From positions 24,529 to 88,528 of the forward strand of contig DHON01000122.1 in the NCBI GenBank assembly GCA_002409965.1: a stretch of DNA of 64,000 nucleotides. Direction: 5' to 3'. How positions within the stretch are numbered: position 1 is the first letter of the stretch; every line of letters starts with the position of its first letter. This DNA comes from Firmicutes bacterium UBA5389. GTDB lineage: Bacteria; Bacillota; DTU025. Shown piece by piece: positions 35,400-43,643 of this stretch. The notes below the pieces were generated by a model. That model made no database searches. It was not told where the DNA came from and worked only from the letters and a program-made list of their open reading frames with translations. A program made the translations under genes and the position numbers.

Positions 35400-35443
35400 G
35401 CTCGCAGCACTCGCGCCGTCAAATGGCGCGAAGCGCTGCGAGC
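35400..35443. terminator. Bidirectional terminator between SLH gene and cytochrome gene
   Basis: GCTCGCAGC (35400-35408) pairs with GCTGCGAGC (35435-35443), with an inner CGCGCC/GGCGCG stem. It is flanked by an A-rich stretch on the left and TTCCTGCTTC on the right, and lies between convergent genes. Confidence 0.75.
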
Positions 35444-35454
35444 TTCCTGCTTCG

Positions 35455-35856
35455 CTACTTCTTCACGCCCTTCACACTGACCATGCCGCCTTTGGGATCG
35501 ACCTTGTGGCAGTGCGTGCATGAACCGCCGTAGGTCTTCACGAAGTCGTTGCCCTCGCCCAGATGGCCCCGGTGCATGAGCTTGCCCATGTCGCCGCGCT
35601 TGGCGTGGCATATGTAGCAATTGTTGATGTCTTCCTTCACCGATGGATGCTTCGGGAAAGCTTTCTTGATGGTCGCGCCCAGGCCGGAGTCCCCATCGCC
35701 GCCCTTAACATGACAATCCGTGCAGCCCTTCGGGTTCACGTCAGCGGTGGCGCCTACGCCGTTTTGGGGATTGGCGGGCGCTGCGCCGAGGATTGCCATG
35801 GATGCTGCTATGGCTACCACCGCGGCCATGCAAAGAATCACCAATGATTTCTTCAC
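35455..35856 (-). CDS. Tri-haem c-type cytochrome (c7/c3-like)
   Basis: This 133-residue exported cytochrome has a signal peptide ('KKSLVILCMAAVVAIAASMAILG'), three CxxCH haem sites (CTDCH, CYICH, CTHCH) and spare His residues ('FPKHPSV', 'LMHRGHLG') suitable as distal ligands. It would carry electrons outside the inner membrane. GTG 35856 is chosen because AAGGAGG lies seven bases upstream on the minus strand. No partner quinol dehydrogenase is in the window. Confidence 0.88.
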   Translation of the reverse strand: MKKSLVILCMAAVVAIAASMAILGAAPANPQNGVGATADVNPKGCTDCHVKGGDGDSGLGATIKKAFPKHPSVKEDINNCYICHAKRGDMGKLMHRGHLGEGNDFVKTYGGSCTHCHKVDPKGGMVSVKGVKK

Positions 35857-35909
35857 CAAATATCCTCCTTCAGCCATCTCTAACTGCGTACATTGCGCCT
35901 TATGTCACG

Positions 35910-35938
35910 ATTATACCATTCGACCACAGAATGCAAAA
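35910..35938 (-). promoter_or_regulatory. Extended -10 promoter for the cytochrome gene
   Basis: On the minus strand TGGTATAAT (35918-35910) lies 17 bp from TTTTGC (35938-35933). The -35 is weak. It starts transcription about 45 bases before the gene. Confidence 0.55.
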
Positions 35939-36066
35939 GTCGCCGCCCCATCCTGCGGTTCCCGGGACGAACGCGATCCGCGGGTGGAACCAACGCTGTT
36001 CCAAAGTCATAATGTATAGCGCTTTGAGGTTGCAGGGCGGCGCGCGCTGCAAGGAGGGGTACACGG

Positions 36067-36246
36067 ATGGAGGAGGCGTCGAGCAGAGGGTTTATAGCTG
36101 ATATCCTGGTCATCGCGGCGTTGATGGCCAGCATGTGGTTGACGACCGATGGCGAAGCCGAGGGGGAGGATCAGGTCGGGACCACGGCGGCAGCCGGGCC
36201 GCCCAAAGCTGGCGTGCATTTGGGCAGAGGCGAACCGACGAGCTAG
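36067..36246 (+). CDS. Small membrane protein (59 aa) preceding the subtilase
   Basis: This 59-residue ORF behind AAGGAGGGG begins MEEASSRG and has one hydrophobic helix ('FIADILVIAALMASMWL') followed by a short acidic/Gly tail. It ends 35 bases before the subtilase start and shares its strand, so the two may be cotranscribed. I recognise no family. The ribosome site and membrane helix support it as real. Confidence 0.55.
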   Translation: MEEASSRGFIADILVIAALMASMWLTTDGEAEGEDQVGTTAAAGPPKAGVHLGRGEPTS

Positions 36247-36281
36247 AGCATAGTGTGTGGCAGAGCTGGGGAGGTGGTGTC

Positions 36282-37448
36282 ATGCTACGGTCTTCCATCA
36301 GATTCTCCAAGTCGGGCAAGCGCCGTCAGCAGAAGATCGTGGTGTTCGAGGAGACCGTGGATCCTGCCGACTGGGTTGAGATTCTGTCGGGCTGCAGGGG
36401 GCATGTGTTGAAGGAACTGCCTTTGGTGCACGGACTTCTCGTTCTGGTCGACGAGGATGAGGCGGCGGACGTGCAGTCGCTGGCTAGCTCCCGGTCGGGA
36501 GTGCTTCGAGTGGATGACGATATCGACATCGATATGGTAGTTGAAGTGGGGCATCTGGCGTGGGGGCCCAAGTTCGTTGAGAACACGCCGTGGGGCCTAT
36601 CCCGCATTAACCTAAAGGGTGTGGACCGGACAGGGAAGGGAGTCAAGATCGGTGTTCTGGACACGGGCGTGGATTCGACTCACCCGGACATCGGCCGGAA
36701 CGTGAAGGGCGCAATCAACGCTATCGGCGGCGCGGCGTCTGCGCGCGATGACAACGGGCATGGCACTCACGTGTCGGGCACCATAGCTGCTCTGAGAAAC
36801 GGGGTCGGTGTTGTGGGCGTCGCGCCTGACGCCAGCGTCTACTCTGTGAAAGTGCTTGACAACCGAGGGTCGGGCAAGTTGTCCAGCCTGGCTCAGGGAA
36901 TGGAGTGGTGCATCGAACAGCAGATAAAGGTGGTCAATCTCAGTCTCAGCGCGAGCAGAGACAATCAGACGTTCAGAGACGTGGTGCAAAGCGCAAGGAA
37001 GGCAGGGATCACCATGGTGTGCGCGGCGGGAAACAGCGGTCCATCGGCCAACACGGTGGGATACCCGGCCAAGTACATCGAGACTATCGCGGTTGCGGCT
37101 ATAAACGACAAGGACGCAGTGGCAGACTTCTCCAGCAGGGGGAGGGAGGTCGCGGTGAGCGCGCCGGGAGTGGAGATCCTCTCGACATGGCCAGGGCGGA
37201 GATACCGCAAGAGTACGGGCACGTCCATGGCGGCGCCGCACGTTACGGGCGCTGTCGCGCTCCTGCTGGAAGCCGACCCCGCGCTGACGCCGTCTGAGAT
37301 CAAGTCTATCCTCCAATCCACGTCCACGCCGCTTTCAGGAGCGGGCCCCGATGAACAGGGGGCGGGTGTCATAGACGTTGCCGCGGCCCTGGCCAGAGTG
37401 GCCAGAAAGAGGAGTCTAGCAGCCTCGAAGGTGGAGGTGGCCACATGA
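36282..37448 (+). CDS. S8 family serine peptidase (subtilisin-like)
   Basis: The 388-residue peptidase has an N-terminal I9-like propeptide region (about 10-85) and a subtilase domain with the full triad: Asp in 'KIGVLDTGVDSTHPDI', His in 'DDNGHGTHVSGTIAA', Ser in 'STGTSMAAPHVTGAVALL', and oxyanion Asn in 'CAAGNSGPSANTVGYPA'. No signal peptide precedes the propeptide, so it may be cytosolic or leave by a non-classical route, as do some intracellular subtilisins. GGGGAGGTGG precedes ATG 36282. ATGA overlap with the next gene. Confidence 0.93.
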   Translation: MLRSSIRFSKSGKRRQQKIVVFEETVDPADWVEILSGCRGHVLKELPLVHGLLVLVDEDEAADVQSLASSRSGVLRVDDDIDIDMVVEVGHLAWGPKFVENTPWGLSRINLKGVDRTGKGVKIGVLDTGVDSTHPDIGRNVKGAINAIGGAASARDDNGHGTHVSGTIAALRNGVGVVGVAPDASVYSVKVLDNRGSGKLSSLAQGMEWCIEQQIKVVNLSLSASRDNQTFRDVVQSARKAGITMVCAAGNSGPSANTVGYPAKYIETIAVAAINDKDAVADFSSRGREVAVSAPGVEILSTWPGRRYRKSTGTSMAAPHVTGAVALLLEADPALTPSEIKSILQSTSTPLSGAGPDEQGAGVIDVAAALARVARKRSLAASKVEVAT

Positions 37449-37936
37449 GATTGCCCACTGATTCCGAGAGCGTGGCTTTGATCCGGGCCTTGCGACCGTT
37501 CCTGAGCGATCGAGGGCAGTCGGCGGCAGACGACTTGCTGGGCTCTGTGAATCTCGTATCTGTATTCGATTCTCTGGGAGATGTCGTCAGGAAGCGGCGC
37601 GGGACGGGGTTGCACGATCGCCCGCTGGCGTTCCTGTCGGGCCTGGCCAACCTGGACCTCGATCCCAAGATTGTGGCGAAGGCGGTGGAGAGCATGATGG
37701 ATATGGAGAAACCTAAGACTCCGCGCGAACCTCAGGTTCCGCACGAACCTCAGGCTCCGCGGCCGGAGGATATCACCAAGATGCTGCAGACCGTGATGGC
37801 GAGAGCCTCGTCTGACCCAAGTTTCGCATCTCTCCTCGGCTCGTTGGCCGAGGAGGGAATGAGGTCCAATATGCTCCCTAAGCTAATGGAGACGCTTGGC
37901 CCGGGGCTCGCTCCTCCAGGCGATAGGCCAGAGTAG
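37445..37936 (+). CDS. Uncharacterised protein coupled to the subtilase
   Basis: The 163-residue soluble protein begins 'TDSESVALIRALRPFLSD' and has an all-helical N-terminal segment (to about 85), a Pro/Arg/Glu linker with 'PREPQVPHEPQAPRPED' repeats, and a second helical segment. The opening resembles short, poorly characterised Firmicutes proteins with a 'LLxAlrPfLs' start, but I could not place it. It overlaps the subtilase stop by four bases, so the two are coupled; it could be a chaperone, inhibitor or substrate. Confidence 0.75.
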   Translation: MRLPTDSESVALIRALRPFLSDRGQSAADDLLGSVNLVSVFDSLGDVVRKRRGTGLHDRPLAFLSGLANLDLDPKIVAKAVESMMDMEKPKTPREPQVPHEPQAPRPEDITKMLQTVMARASSDPSFASLLGSLAEEGMRSNMLPKLMETLGPGLAPPGDRPE

Positions 37937-37961
37937 AAGGGGTAAGATCGGAGGCGCGGCA

Positions 37962-38063
37962 GTGAAACTCGATGGTCTGTTTTCGTCAAACACAGGGCTT
38001 GGCAAGCTGTTGCCGCTCTTCATCCTGCTTGTCGTGTTCCTGTTCGTCGAATGGTGGTTCTAG
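37962..38063 (+). CDS. Membrane microprotein (33 aa)
   Basis: GTG 37962 follows CGGAGGCG and opens a 33-residue frame, KLDGLFSSNTGLGK then one hydrophobic helix ending 'FVEWWF'. It lies 25 bases after the preceding gene on the same strand. The single-helix shape recalls the YjcZ-type sporulation microproteins, but similarity cannot be established by eye. Confidence 0.5.
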   Translation: MKLDGLFSSNTGLGKLLPLFILLVVFLFVEWWF

Positions 38064-38093
38064 CATGCCCATGGGGCACGGGGGTGAGACGTA

Positions 38094-38210
38094 ATGACTG
38101 AGAAGAGCGCTGAAACCAAGACGACCTGGTTTCTCTGGGGATTCCCGTGGTGGTGGTGGCTGATCATCATCGGCATAGTACTGGTCGTAGTTTTCCTCCT
38201 GTTTAGATAG
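38094..38210 (+). CDS. Membrane microprotein (38 aa), Trp-rich
   Basis: ATG 38094 follows GGGGGTGAG and opens a 38-residue frame: a charged head (MTEKSAETKT), an aromatic belt 'WFLWGFPWWWW' and a helix 'LIIIGIVLVVVFLLFR'. It lies 30 bases after the previous microprotein and is followed by a GC palindrome, so it seems to close the subtilase operon. Confidence 0.5.
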   Translation: MTEKSAETKTTWFLWGFPWWWWLIIIGIVLVVVFLLFR

Positions 38211-38227
38211 TGCATCGGTCCATTCCC

Positions 38228-38251
38228 AGGGCCGCGCGCGCGCGCGGCCCT
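38228..38251 (+). terminator. GC palindrome after the microprotein genes
   Basis: A perfect 24-bp inverted repeat (12 bp each side, core alternating CG) follows the stop at 38210 by 17 bases. It lacks a T-tract, so it may be a terminator or a transcript-end stabiliser. Confidence 0.45.
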
Positions 38252-38293
38252 GCCGCTTATATCCAGCCCTGCTTTTCGCCTGCCTGCGATGGG

Positions 38294-38302
38294 TGGTATA
38301 AT
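38294..38302 (+). promoter_or_regulatory. Extended -10 promoter for the FAD/NAD oxidoreductase gene
   Basis: TGGTATAAT lies 55 bases before the start codon. The -35 region (TTTCGC at 38274) is weak. Confidence 0.5.
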
Positions 38303-38356
38303 ACGCGTAGAGCGCTCAAGCTCAGACTGCAGTTCGAAGAGGAGGTTGCCTCGACC

Positions 38357-39604
38357 ATGAACCGTTCTGAAGAACCGGGCATTGTCATCATCGGACTTGG
38401 CCCGGCCGGCCTGATGGCCCTTGAAGGAATAAGAGACCACGATCCGGACGTTCCCGTGACGATTGTGTCGGGCGAACCTCATTATGCCTACTTCCGCCCC
38501 AGGCTGTCACACCTCCTCGGATCAGAAATCGCGCCCGAGCGTATTGCTGTGAAACCGCCTGCATGGTACGGGGATCGCCGGGCAGAGGTGTTGCTCGGAC
38601 GCATGGCGCGGGCCATCGATGCGGAGCGCAGAGAGGTCGTCCTCGACGACGATGCGCGTCTGCCTGCGCGCGCAATTGTGCTGGCCTGCGGCAGCAGGCC
38701 GTTCATGCCTCCGCTGCCCGGGCTCGACAGGGAGGGCGTGTTCGCCCTGCGCACGGCGGCCGATGCCCAGGCGATCACTAGAGCCTGCAGGCGCGCGCGG
38801 GAGGTTTGCGTGGTGGGCGCAGGCCCGCTCGGGCTGGAAGCGGCGTGGGCCCTGGCCAAGCTGGACCTCACGGTCCACCTGCTCGAACATGGGCCCCGGC
38901 TTCTCGGCAAGATCCTGGACGAGCAGGCATCGCAGATGCTTTCGGACATCGTGGCGCGGGCAGGGATCAAGCTGCACCTTGCGGCTTCCAGCGAGTCAGT
39001 GACGGCGCGCGGAGTGCGACTGGCCTCAGGCGAGGAGATCCCAGGCGAAGTGGTGCTGTTCTCCACGGGGGTCAGGCCCAACTTGGACCTTGCGGAGTCG
39101 GCGGCGATCCGCGTCAACCGCGGAGTCGTGGTGGACTCCATGATGCGCACATCGCAGCCGTGGATACATGCCGCAGGCGATGTGGCGGAGTTTGCAGGCG
39201 CGCCCGGCGGTACCTGGCCGGTGGCCATGGCTCAGGGAAAGGTGGCCGGCGCCAACGCTGCCGGGGCTATCGCCGACAACGCACTGATTGAGTATAAGGC
39301 TGTGCCGCCGTCGTACACTCTGATGGTGATGGGTACCAGGATCTTCACAATCGGGGATGTGCAGGATCAGGCTGGCGCGACAGCCGTCGTGTCCGAGGAT
39401 GCGGCGCGAGGAATCCGACGCAAGCTGGTGTTGTCTGGGGGAAGGCTCGTGGGCGGGCTGCTTTTTGGGGATCTGGCCAAATTTGACAAGGTGCGGGATG
39501 GCATCGAGCGGAGGATTGAGTTGCCGGAGGCGGGACCTGTGCCCGCGCCCGACTACGATCAGATCATGGACATGCTCATCGGGGCGCTCGCGCCCGCTCA
39601 GTAG
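38357..39604 (+). CDS. NAD(P)/FAD-dependent oxidoreductase (rubredoxin/nitrite-reductase type)
   Basis: This 415-residue flavoprotein of the pyridine nucleotide-disulfide class I family has an FAD motif 'GIVIIGLGPAGLMALEGI', 'LACGSRPFMPPLPGLD', the NAD motif 'VCVVGAGPLGLEAAWALAKLD', 'FSTGVRPNLDLAE' and 'IHAAGDVAEFAG'. Such proteins reduce rubredoxin, nitrite reductase or similar acceptors; the acceptor here is unknown. ATG 38357 is chosen; the open frame upstream runs through the palindrome and promoter and is not coding. Confidence 0.9.
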   Translation: MNRSEEPGIVIIGLGPAGLMALEGIRDHDPDVPVTIVSGEPHYAYFRPRLSHLLGSEIAPERIAVKPPAWYGDRRAEVLLGRMARAIDAERREVVLDDDARLPARAIVLACGSRPFMPPLPGLDREGVFALRTAADAQAITRACRRAREVCVVGAGPLGLEAAWALAKLDLTVHLLEHGPRLLGKILDEQASQMLSDIVARAGIKLHLAASSESVTARGVRLASGEEIPGEVVLFSTGVRPNLDLAESAAIRVNRGVVVDSMMRTSQPWIHAAGDVAEFAGAPGGTWPVAMAQGKVAGANAAGAIADNALIEYKAVPPSYTLMVMGTRIFTIGDVQDQAGATAVVSEDAARGIRRKLVLSGGRLVGGLLFGDLAKFDKVRDGIERRIELPEAGPVPAPDYDQIMDMLIGALAPAQ

Positions 39605-39629
39605 CGATTGCCGTTCGGGAGGCTTGGTG

Positions 39630-41063
39630 ATGCACGTTGAACACAAGAAAGCCAGGGTTGTCGCCTTTGGCTGCCAGATGAACGAGCGTGATGCCGAAAC
39701 CATCTCAGGGCTCTTGGAGCAGATTGGATACGAAACGGCGCGGCCGGGCGAAGACGGCGGCGACCGCGGCGATGCTGACCTTGTTATATTCGTCACATGC
39801 TGCGTGCGGGAGAACGCGGAGAACCGCGCCTTGGGCAATCTGGGCGACACGAAGAGGCTCAAAGAGCGCAGGCCGGGCATGATCGTAGGCATCTCGGGAT
39901 GCATGGTGCAGCAGGAACACGTCAGGGCCATGGTGCGCGATCGAATGCCCTGGGTCGACCTGGTGTTTGGGACTCACAACATTCACCGACTGCCTGAGCT
40001 TGTGGCGCGGGTCGCGGCGGGGGAGCGCGTGATCGAGGTATGGGACGAAGCCCATGAGATCGTGGAGGGGTTGCCGGCATCGAGGGCGTTCGCGCACAAG
40101 GCCTTTGTCAACATCACCTACGGGTGCAATAACTTTTGCGCCTACTGCATCGTGCCCTACGTGCGGGGCAGAGAGCGCAGCAGGCGACCGGAGGACATCC
40201 TGGCCGAAGTGCGCGAGCTTGCGGCATCGGGCTGCCGCGAAGTGACGCTTCTGGGCCAGAACGTGAATTCATACGGACGCGGCCTGCCGCCGGGAAGCTG
40301 CGGCCGGGCCCCGGATTTCGCTGACCTGCTTCGCGCAGTGAACGCCGTAACGGGGATCTCGCGAATACGGTTCACTACATCACACCCCCGCGATTTCAGC
40401 GACGAGATGATTGGGGCAGTCGCCTCATGCGAGAAGGTATGCGAGCACTTCCATCTGCCGCTTCAGGCCGGAAGCGACAGAGTGCTTAAGGCGATGAACC
40501 GGGGCTACACCAGGGCACGTTACCTGGACCTGCTCAGCCGTATCAGGCAGGCTGTACCCGGAGCGTCCATAACCACCGACATCATGGTGGGCTTCCCGGG
40601 TGAAACCGAAGCCGACTTTGAGGCGACCCTGGATGTGGTGCGGGAGGCGCGGTTCGACGCCGCGTTCACCTTCATCTACTCTCCGCGGGAAGGCACCGTG
40701 GCGGCCTCCTTGCCCGATCAGGTGCCGGAGGACGTGAAGCGTGGCCGGATATACCGTCTCATAGAATTGGTGAACGCCACTGCCGAGAGCGTCAATGAGT
40801 CACTGCGCGGGCACGTAGTTGAGGTCATGGTGGACGGCCCGTCTGAGCGCGATCCGTCCACCTTCGCCGGCAGGACCAGGTCCAACAAGATGGTGCACTG
40901 GCGCCCCAAAGCGCCCGATGCGGCCGGCGCCGACGGCGACCGCCGTTCAGGCGGCGTCCTCGCTCCGGGCGACCTGGTGATGGTGAAGGTGATCGAGCCG
41001 CACACGTGGACGCTTCACGGCGAGCAGATCGGCGTGCCGGGGAAGGCGGGGCCGATAGAGTGA
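39630..41063 (+). CDS. miaB: tRNA-2-methylthio-N6-isopentenyladenosine synthase MiaB
   Basis: This 477-residue radical-SAM enzyme adds the methylthio group to i6A37 of tRNA. The N-terminal UPF0004 domain binds an auxiliary cluster (Cys in 'AFGCQMNERD', 'VTCCVRENAE' and 'GISGCMVQQE'), the SAM cluster is 'YGCNNFCAYCIVPYVRGRERSR', and a TRAM domain ends the protein. ATG 39630 follows GGGAGG. Its substrate is produced by MiaA, encoded three genes downstream. Confidence 0.95.
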   Translation: MHVEHKKARVVAFGCQMNERDAETISGLLEQIGYETARPGEDGGDRGDADLVIFVTCCVRENAENRALGNLGDTKRLKERRPGMIVGISGCMVQQEHVRAMVRDRMPWVDLVFGTHNIHRLPELVARVAAGERVIEVWDEAHEIVEGLPASRAFAHKAFVNITYGCNNFCAYCIVPYVRGRERSRRPEDILAEVRELAASGCREVTLLGQNVNSYGRGLPPGSCGRAPDFADLLRAVNAVTGISRIRFTTSHPRDFSDEMIGAVASCEKVCEHFHLPLQAGSDRVLKAMNRGYTRARYLDLLSRIRQAVPGASITTDIMVGFPGETEADFEATLDVVREARFDAAFTFIYSPREGTVAASLPDQVPEDVKRGRIYRLIELVNATAESVNESLRGHVVEVMVDGPSERDPSTFAGRTRSNKMVHWRPKAPDAAGADGDRRSGGVLAPGDLVMVKVIEPHTWTLHGEQIGVPGKAGPIE

Positions 41064-43633
41064 GTCCTAAGCCGACGCCGATGATCAAGCAGTACCGCGA
41101 CCTGAAGCAGAAGCACCCCGATGCCATACTCCTGTTCAGGCTGGGCGACTTCTTCGAAATGTTCTGCGAAGATGCGGAGGTGGCCAGCCGCGAGCTGGGC
41201 ATCGTGCTGACGAGCCGCGATGCGGGCCCGTCCAACAAGATGCCCATGTGCGGGGTTCCTCACCACGCCGTGGACGGCTACATCGCCACGCTGGTGCAGA
41301 ATGGTCACAAGGTGGCCATAGCCGATCAAGTGGAGGATCCCCGTGTGGCCCGGGGCCTAGTCCGCCGGGAGGTCGTGCGCGTGGTCACCCCCGGAACCCT
41401 GGCAGACGCGGTCGACCCAGCAGTCAACAACTTCCTGATCGCAGTGGTTGCCGCATCGGCAGGCATAGGTCTTGCGGCATGCGATGCTTCCACTGGAGAA
41501 CTCCTGGCCACGCAGGCTCTGGGCGACGATGCGTCCAGGCTGATCTGCGAGGAGGTGGGCAGGATCGCGCCGAGCGAGTGCATCTATCCCGAGGACGAGG
41601 CCGTGCCTTGCGCGCAGGGCGAATTCGTGTCGTATCCCAGGCCGCGCAGGCACTTTGAACTGACGCACGCTCGGGAGACGCTTCTTGGGCAGTTCGATGC
41701 GGCGTCGCTCGAAGGCTTCGGCGCCCACGGCATGGACCTGGCTGTCCGGGCCGCCGGGGCCCTCGTCTCCTACATTCAGGAGACCCAGATGTCTCGCGCG
41801 CCGCAGATATCGCGCATGCGCGTCTACCGCCTGGGGGATTTCATGCAGGTGGACGCGCCCACGCGGCGGGCTTTGGATCTTTTCGGGCGGGAAAGGGGTC
41901 TGCTTCGGGCGATGGACGATACGCGCACGCCCATGGGCGGCAGGCTTGTCCGGGCCTGGCTGGAGCGCCCGTCCATTTCGGTCGCGGAGATCAACGCGCG
42001 GCTCGACTGTGTTGAGGAGCTGGCTGCCGAGGCGTTCATGCGAGCCGATGTCCGCGCTGCGCTGGACCGAATGTACGACCTGGAGCGCACATGCGGCCGG
42101 ATCGGCTACAGGACGGCCGGACCCCGAGACCTGCTGGCCCTGGCCGCGTCGCTTGAGGCCGCAGGCCAACTGCAGCAGGCGCTTTCGGCGGCGACCGCGC
42201 CGCGCCTTGTGGAGCTTCGATCTGCCGTGGATCCCGTTCCCGAGGCGGTGAGGCGAATCCGTGAGTCCATACGCGAAGACGCCAAAGCCAGCGCGAACGA
42301 GGGCGGGGTCATCCGCCCCGGGTTCAGCACGGAAGTGGACGAACTGAGCCAGGCGTCCACCGAGGGGCGCGAGTGGTTGGTTACGCTTGAGGCCGACGAG
42401 CGCGAGCGCACCGGGATCCGGTCGCTAAAGGTCGGCTTCAACCAGGTATTCGGTTACTACATCGAGGTGACGCATGCCAACGCCCACTTAGTGCCCGACA
42501 ACTACACGCGCAAACAGACGCTGGCCAACGCCGAAAGATACATCACGCCCGAGCTGAAGGAGCTGGAATCCAAGATCCTCGGTGCCGAAGAGCGCCTAGT
42601 GCGGTTGGAAGCGGCCATATTCCAGCAAGTAGTCGAGGAGGTCTCGGGGTATCTGCCTCGGATTCTGTCGACCGCCCGTGCGGTTGCACAGGTGGACGCG
42701 GCGGCATGCTTCGCCGAGGATGCGCGGGCCTGCGGCTACGTGCGGCCTGTGGTCGACGACGGACGCGCCACCGTGATCCGCGAAGCTCGCCATCCGGTGC
42801 TGGCCAGGATCCTGGGGCCGTCTCGATACGTGCCCAGCGACATGGAGACGGGCGCCGATGGGGGGCGCCTCTTGATCATCACCGGTCCCAACATGGCGGG
42901 CAAGTCTACGGTTCTCGCCACCATGGGCTTGATCACGCTCATGGCCCAGGTGGGATCGTTCGTGCCTGCCAGGGAGGCGAGAATCGGCGTGTGCGACGCC
43001 ATATTCTACCGCGCCGGCTCCTACGACGACATCGGCTCGGGGAAGAGCAGTTTTATGGTGGAGCTGCTGGAGGTGGCCAGCATATTGAACACCGCGACCT
43101 CCCGCAGCCTGGTCCTCGTAGACGAGCTGGGCCGTGGGACCAGCACCTACGACGGGATGGCCCTGGCCTGGGCGACGGCGGAATGGATGCATGATGAGGT
43201 GGGGGCGCGCACTCTGTTCACCACCCACTACCACGAGCTTGCAGCGCTCGAGGAACGTCTGGCGTATGCGCGGAACTACCACGTTGGGGCGGTCGAGCGC
43301 CAAGGTGAACTGGTCTTTCTGTACAGACTGGCGCGGGGGAGCGTGGACCGTAGCTATGGCCTGAATGTGGCGCGAATGGCCGGGCTGCCCAGGGAGGTCG
43401 TCAGACGGGCGCAGCAGATCCTGCGCGGCCTAGAGAGCGCCCAGCCGTCAGGCGGGCATCAGATGACCCTGTTCGGCTGGACGGATGAGGAACCTCTGCC
43501 GATAGCCGCTGTGACCGATGGCGACGACTGCGCCAGGCGGGTGTGGGAGCGGCTCGAGAGCATCGACCCCGATGCGCTAGCGCCGCGCGAAGCGCTGTCC
43601 TTGCTCTACGAGCTGAAGCGAATGCAGGAGTAG
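41060..43633 (+). CDS. mutS: DNA mismatch repair protein MutS
   Basis: This 857-residue MutS starts at GTG 41060 overlapping miaB. The mismatch-binding domain has the Phe-x-Glu motif in 'LGDFFEMFCEDA'. The ATPase has 'GPNMAGKSTVLATMGLI', 'DIGSGKSSFMVELLEVASIL', 'LVLVDELGRGTSTYDGMALAWA' and 'FTTHYHELAALEERL'. Its C-terminus carries the short HTH. It pairs with mutL directly downstream. Confidence 0.96.
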   Translation: MSPKPTPMIKQYRDLKQKHPDAILLFRLGDFFEMFCEDAEVASRELGIVLTSRDAGPSNKMPMCGVPHHAVDGYIATLVQNGHKVAIADQVEDPRVARGLVRREVVRVVTPGTLADAVDPAVNNFLIAVVAASAGIGLAACDASTGELLATQALGDDASRLICEEVGRIAPSECIYPEDEAVPCAQGEFVSYPRPRRHFELTHARETLLGQFDAASLEGFGAHGMDLAVRAAGALVSYIQETQMSRAPQISRMRVYRLGDFMQVDAPTRRALDLFGRERGLLRAMDDTRTPMGGRLVRAWLERPSISVAEINARLDCVEELAAEAFMRADVRAALDRMYDLERTCGRIGYRTAGPRDLLALAASLEAAGQLQQALSAATAPRLVELRSAVDPVPEAVRRIRESIREDAKASANEGGVIRPGFSTEVDELSQASTEGREWLVTLEADERERTGIRSLKVGFNQVFGYYIEVTHANAHLVPDNYTRKQTLANAERYITPELKELESKILGAEERLVRLEAAIFQQVVEEVSGYLPRILSTARAVAQVDAAACFAEDARACGYVRPVVDDGRATVIREARHPVLARILGPSRYVPSDMETGADGGRLLIITGPNMAGKSTVLATMGLITLMAQVGSFVPAREARIGVCDAIFYRAGSYDDIGSGKSSFMVELLEVASILNTATSRSLVLVDELGRGTSTYDGMALAWATAEWMHDEVGARTLFTTHYHELAALEERLAYARNYHVGAVERQGELVFLYRLARGSVDRSYGLNVARMAGLPREVVRRAQQILRGLESAQPSGGHQMTLFGWTDEEPLPIAAVTDGDDCARRVWERLESIDPDALAPREALSLLYELKRMQE

Positions 43634-43643
43634 GTGATTTGGC

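Noticed and set aside
38210..38356. Upstream extension of the FAD/NAD oxidoreductase
   Set aside because: It would run through a GC palindrome and a consensus promoter, and translates to a sequence without homology.
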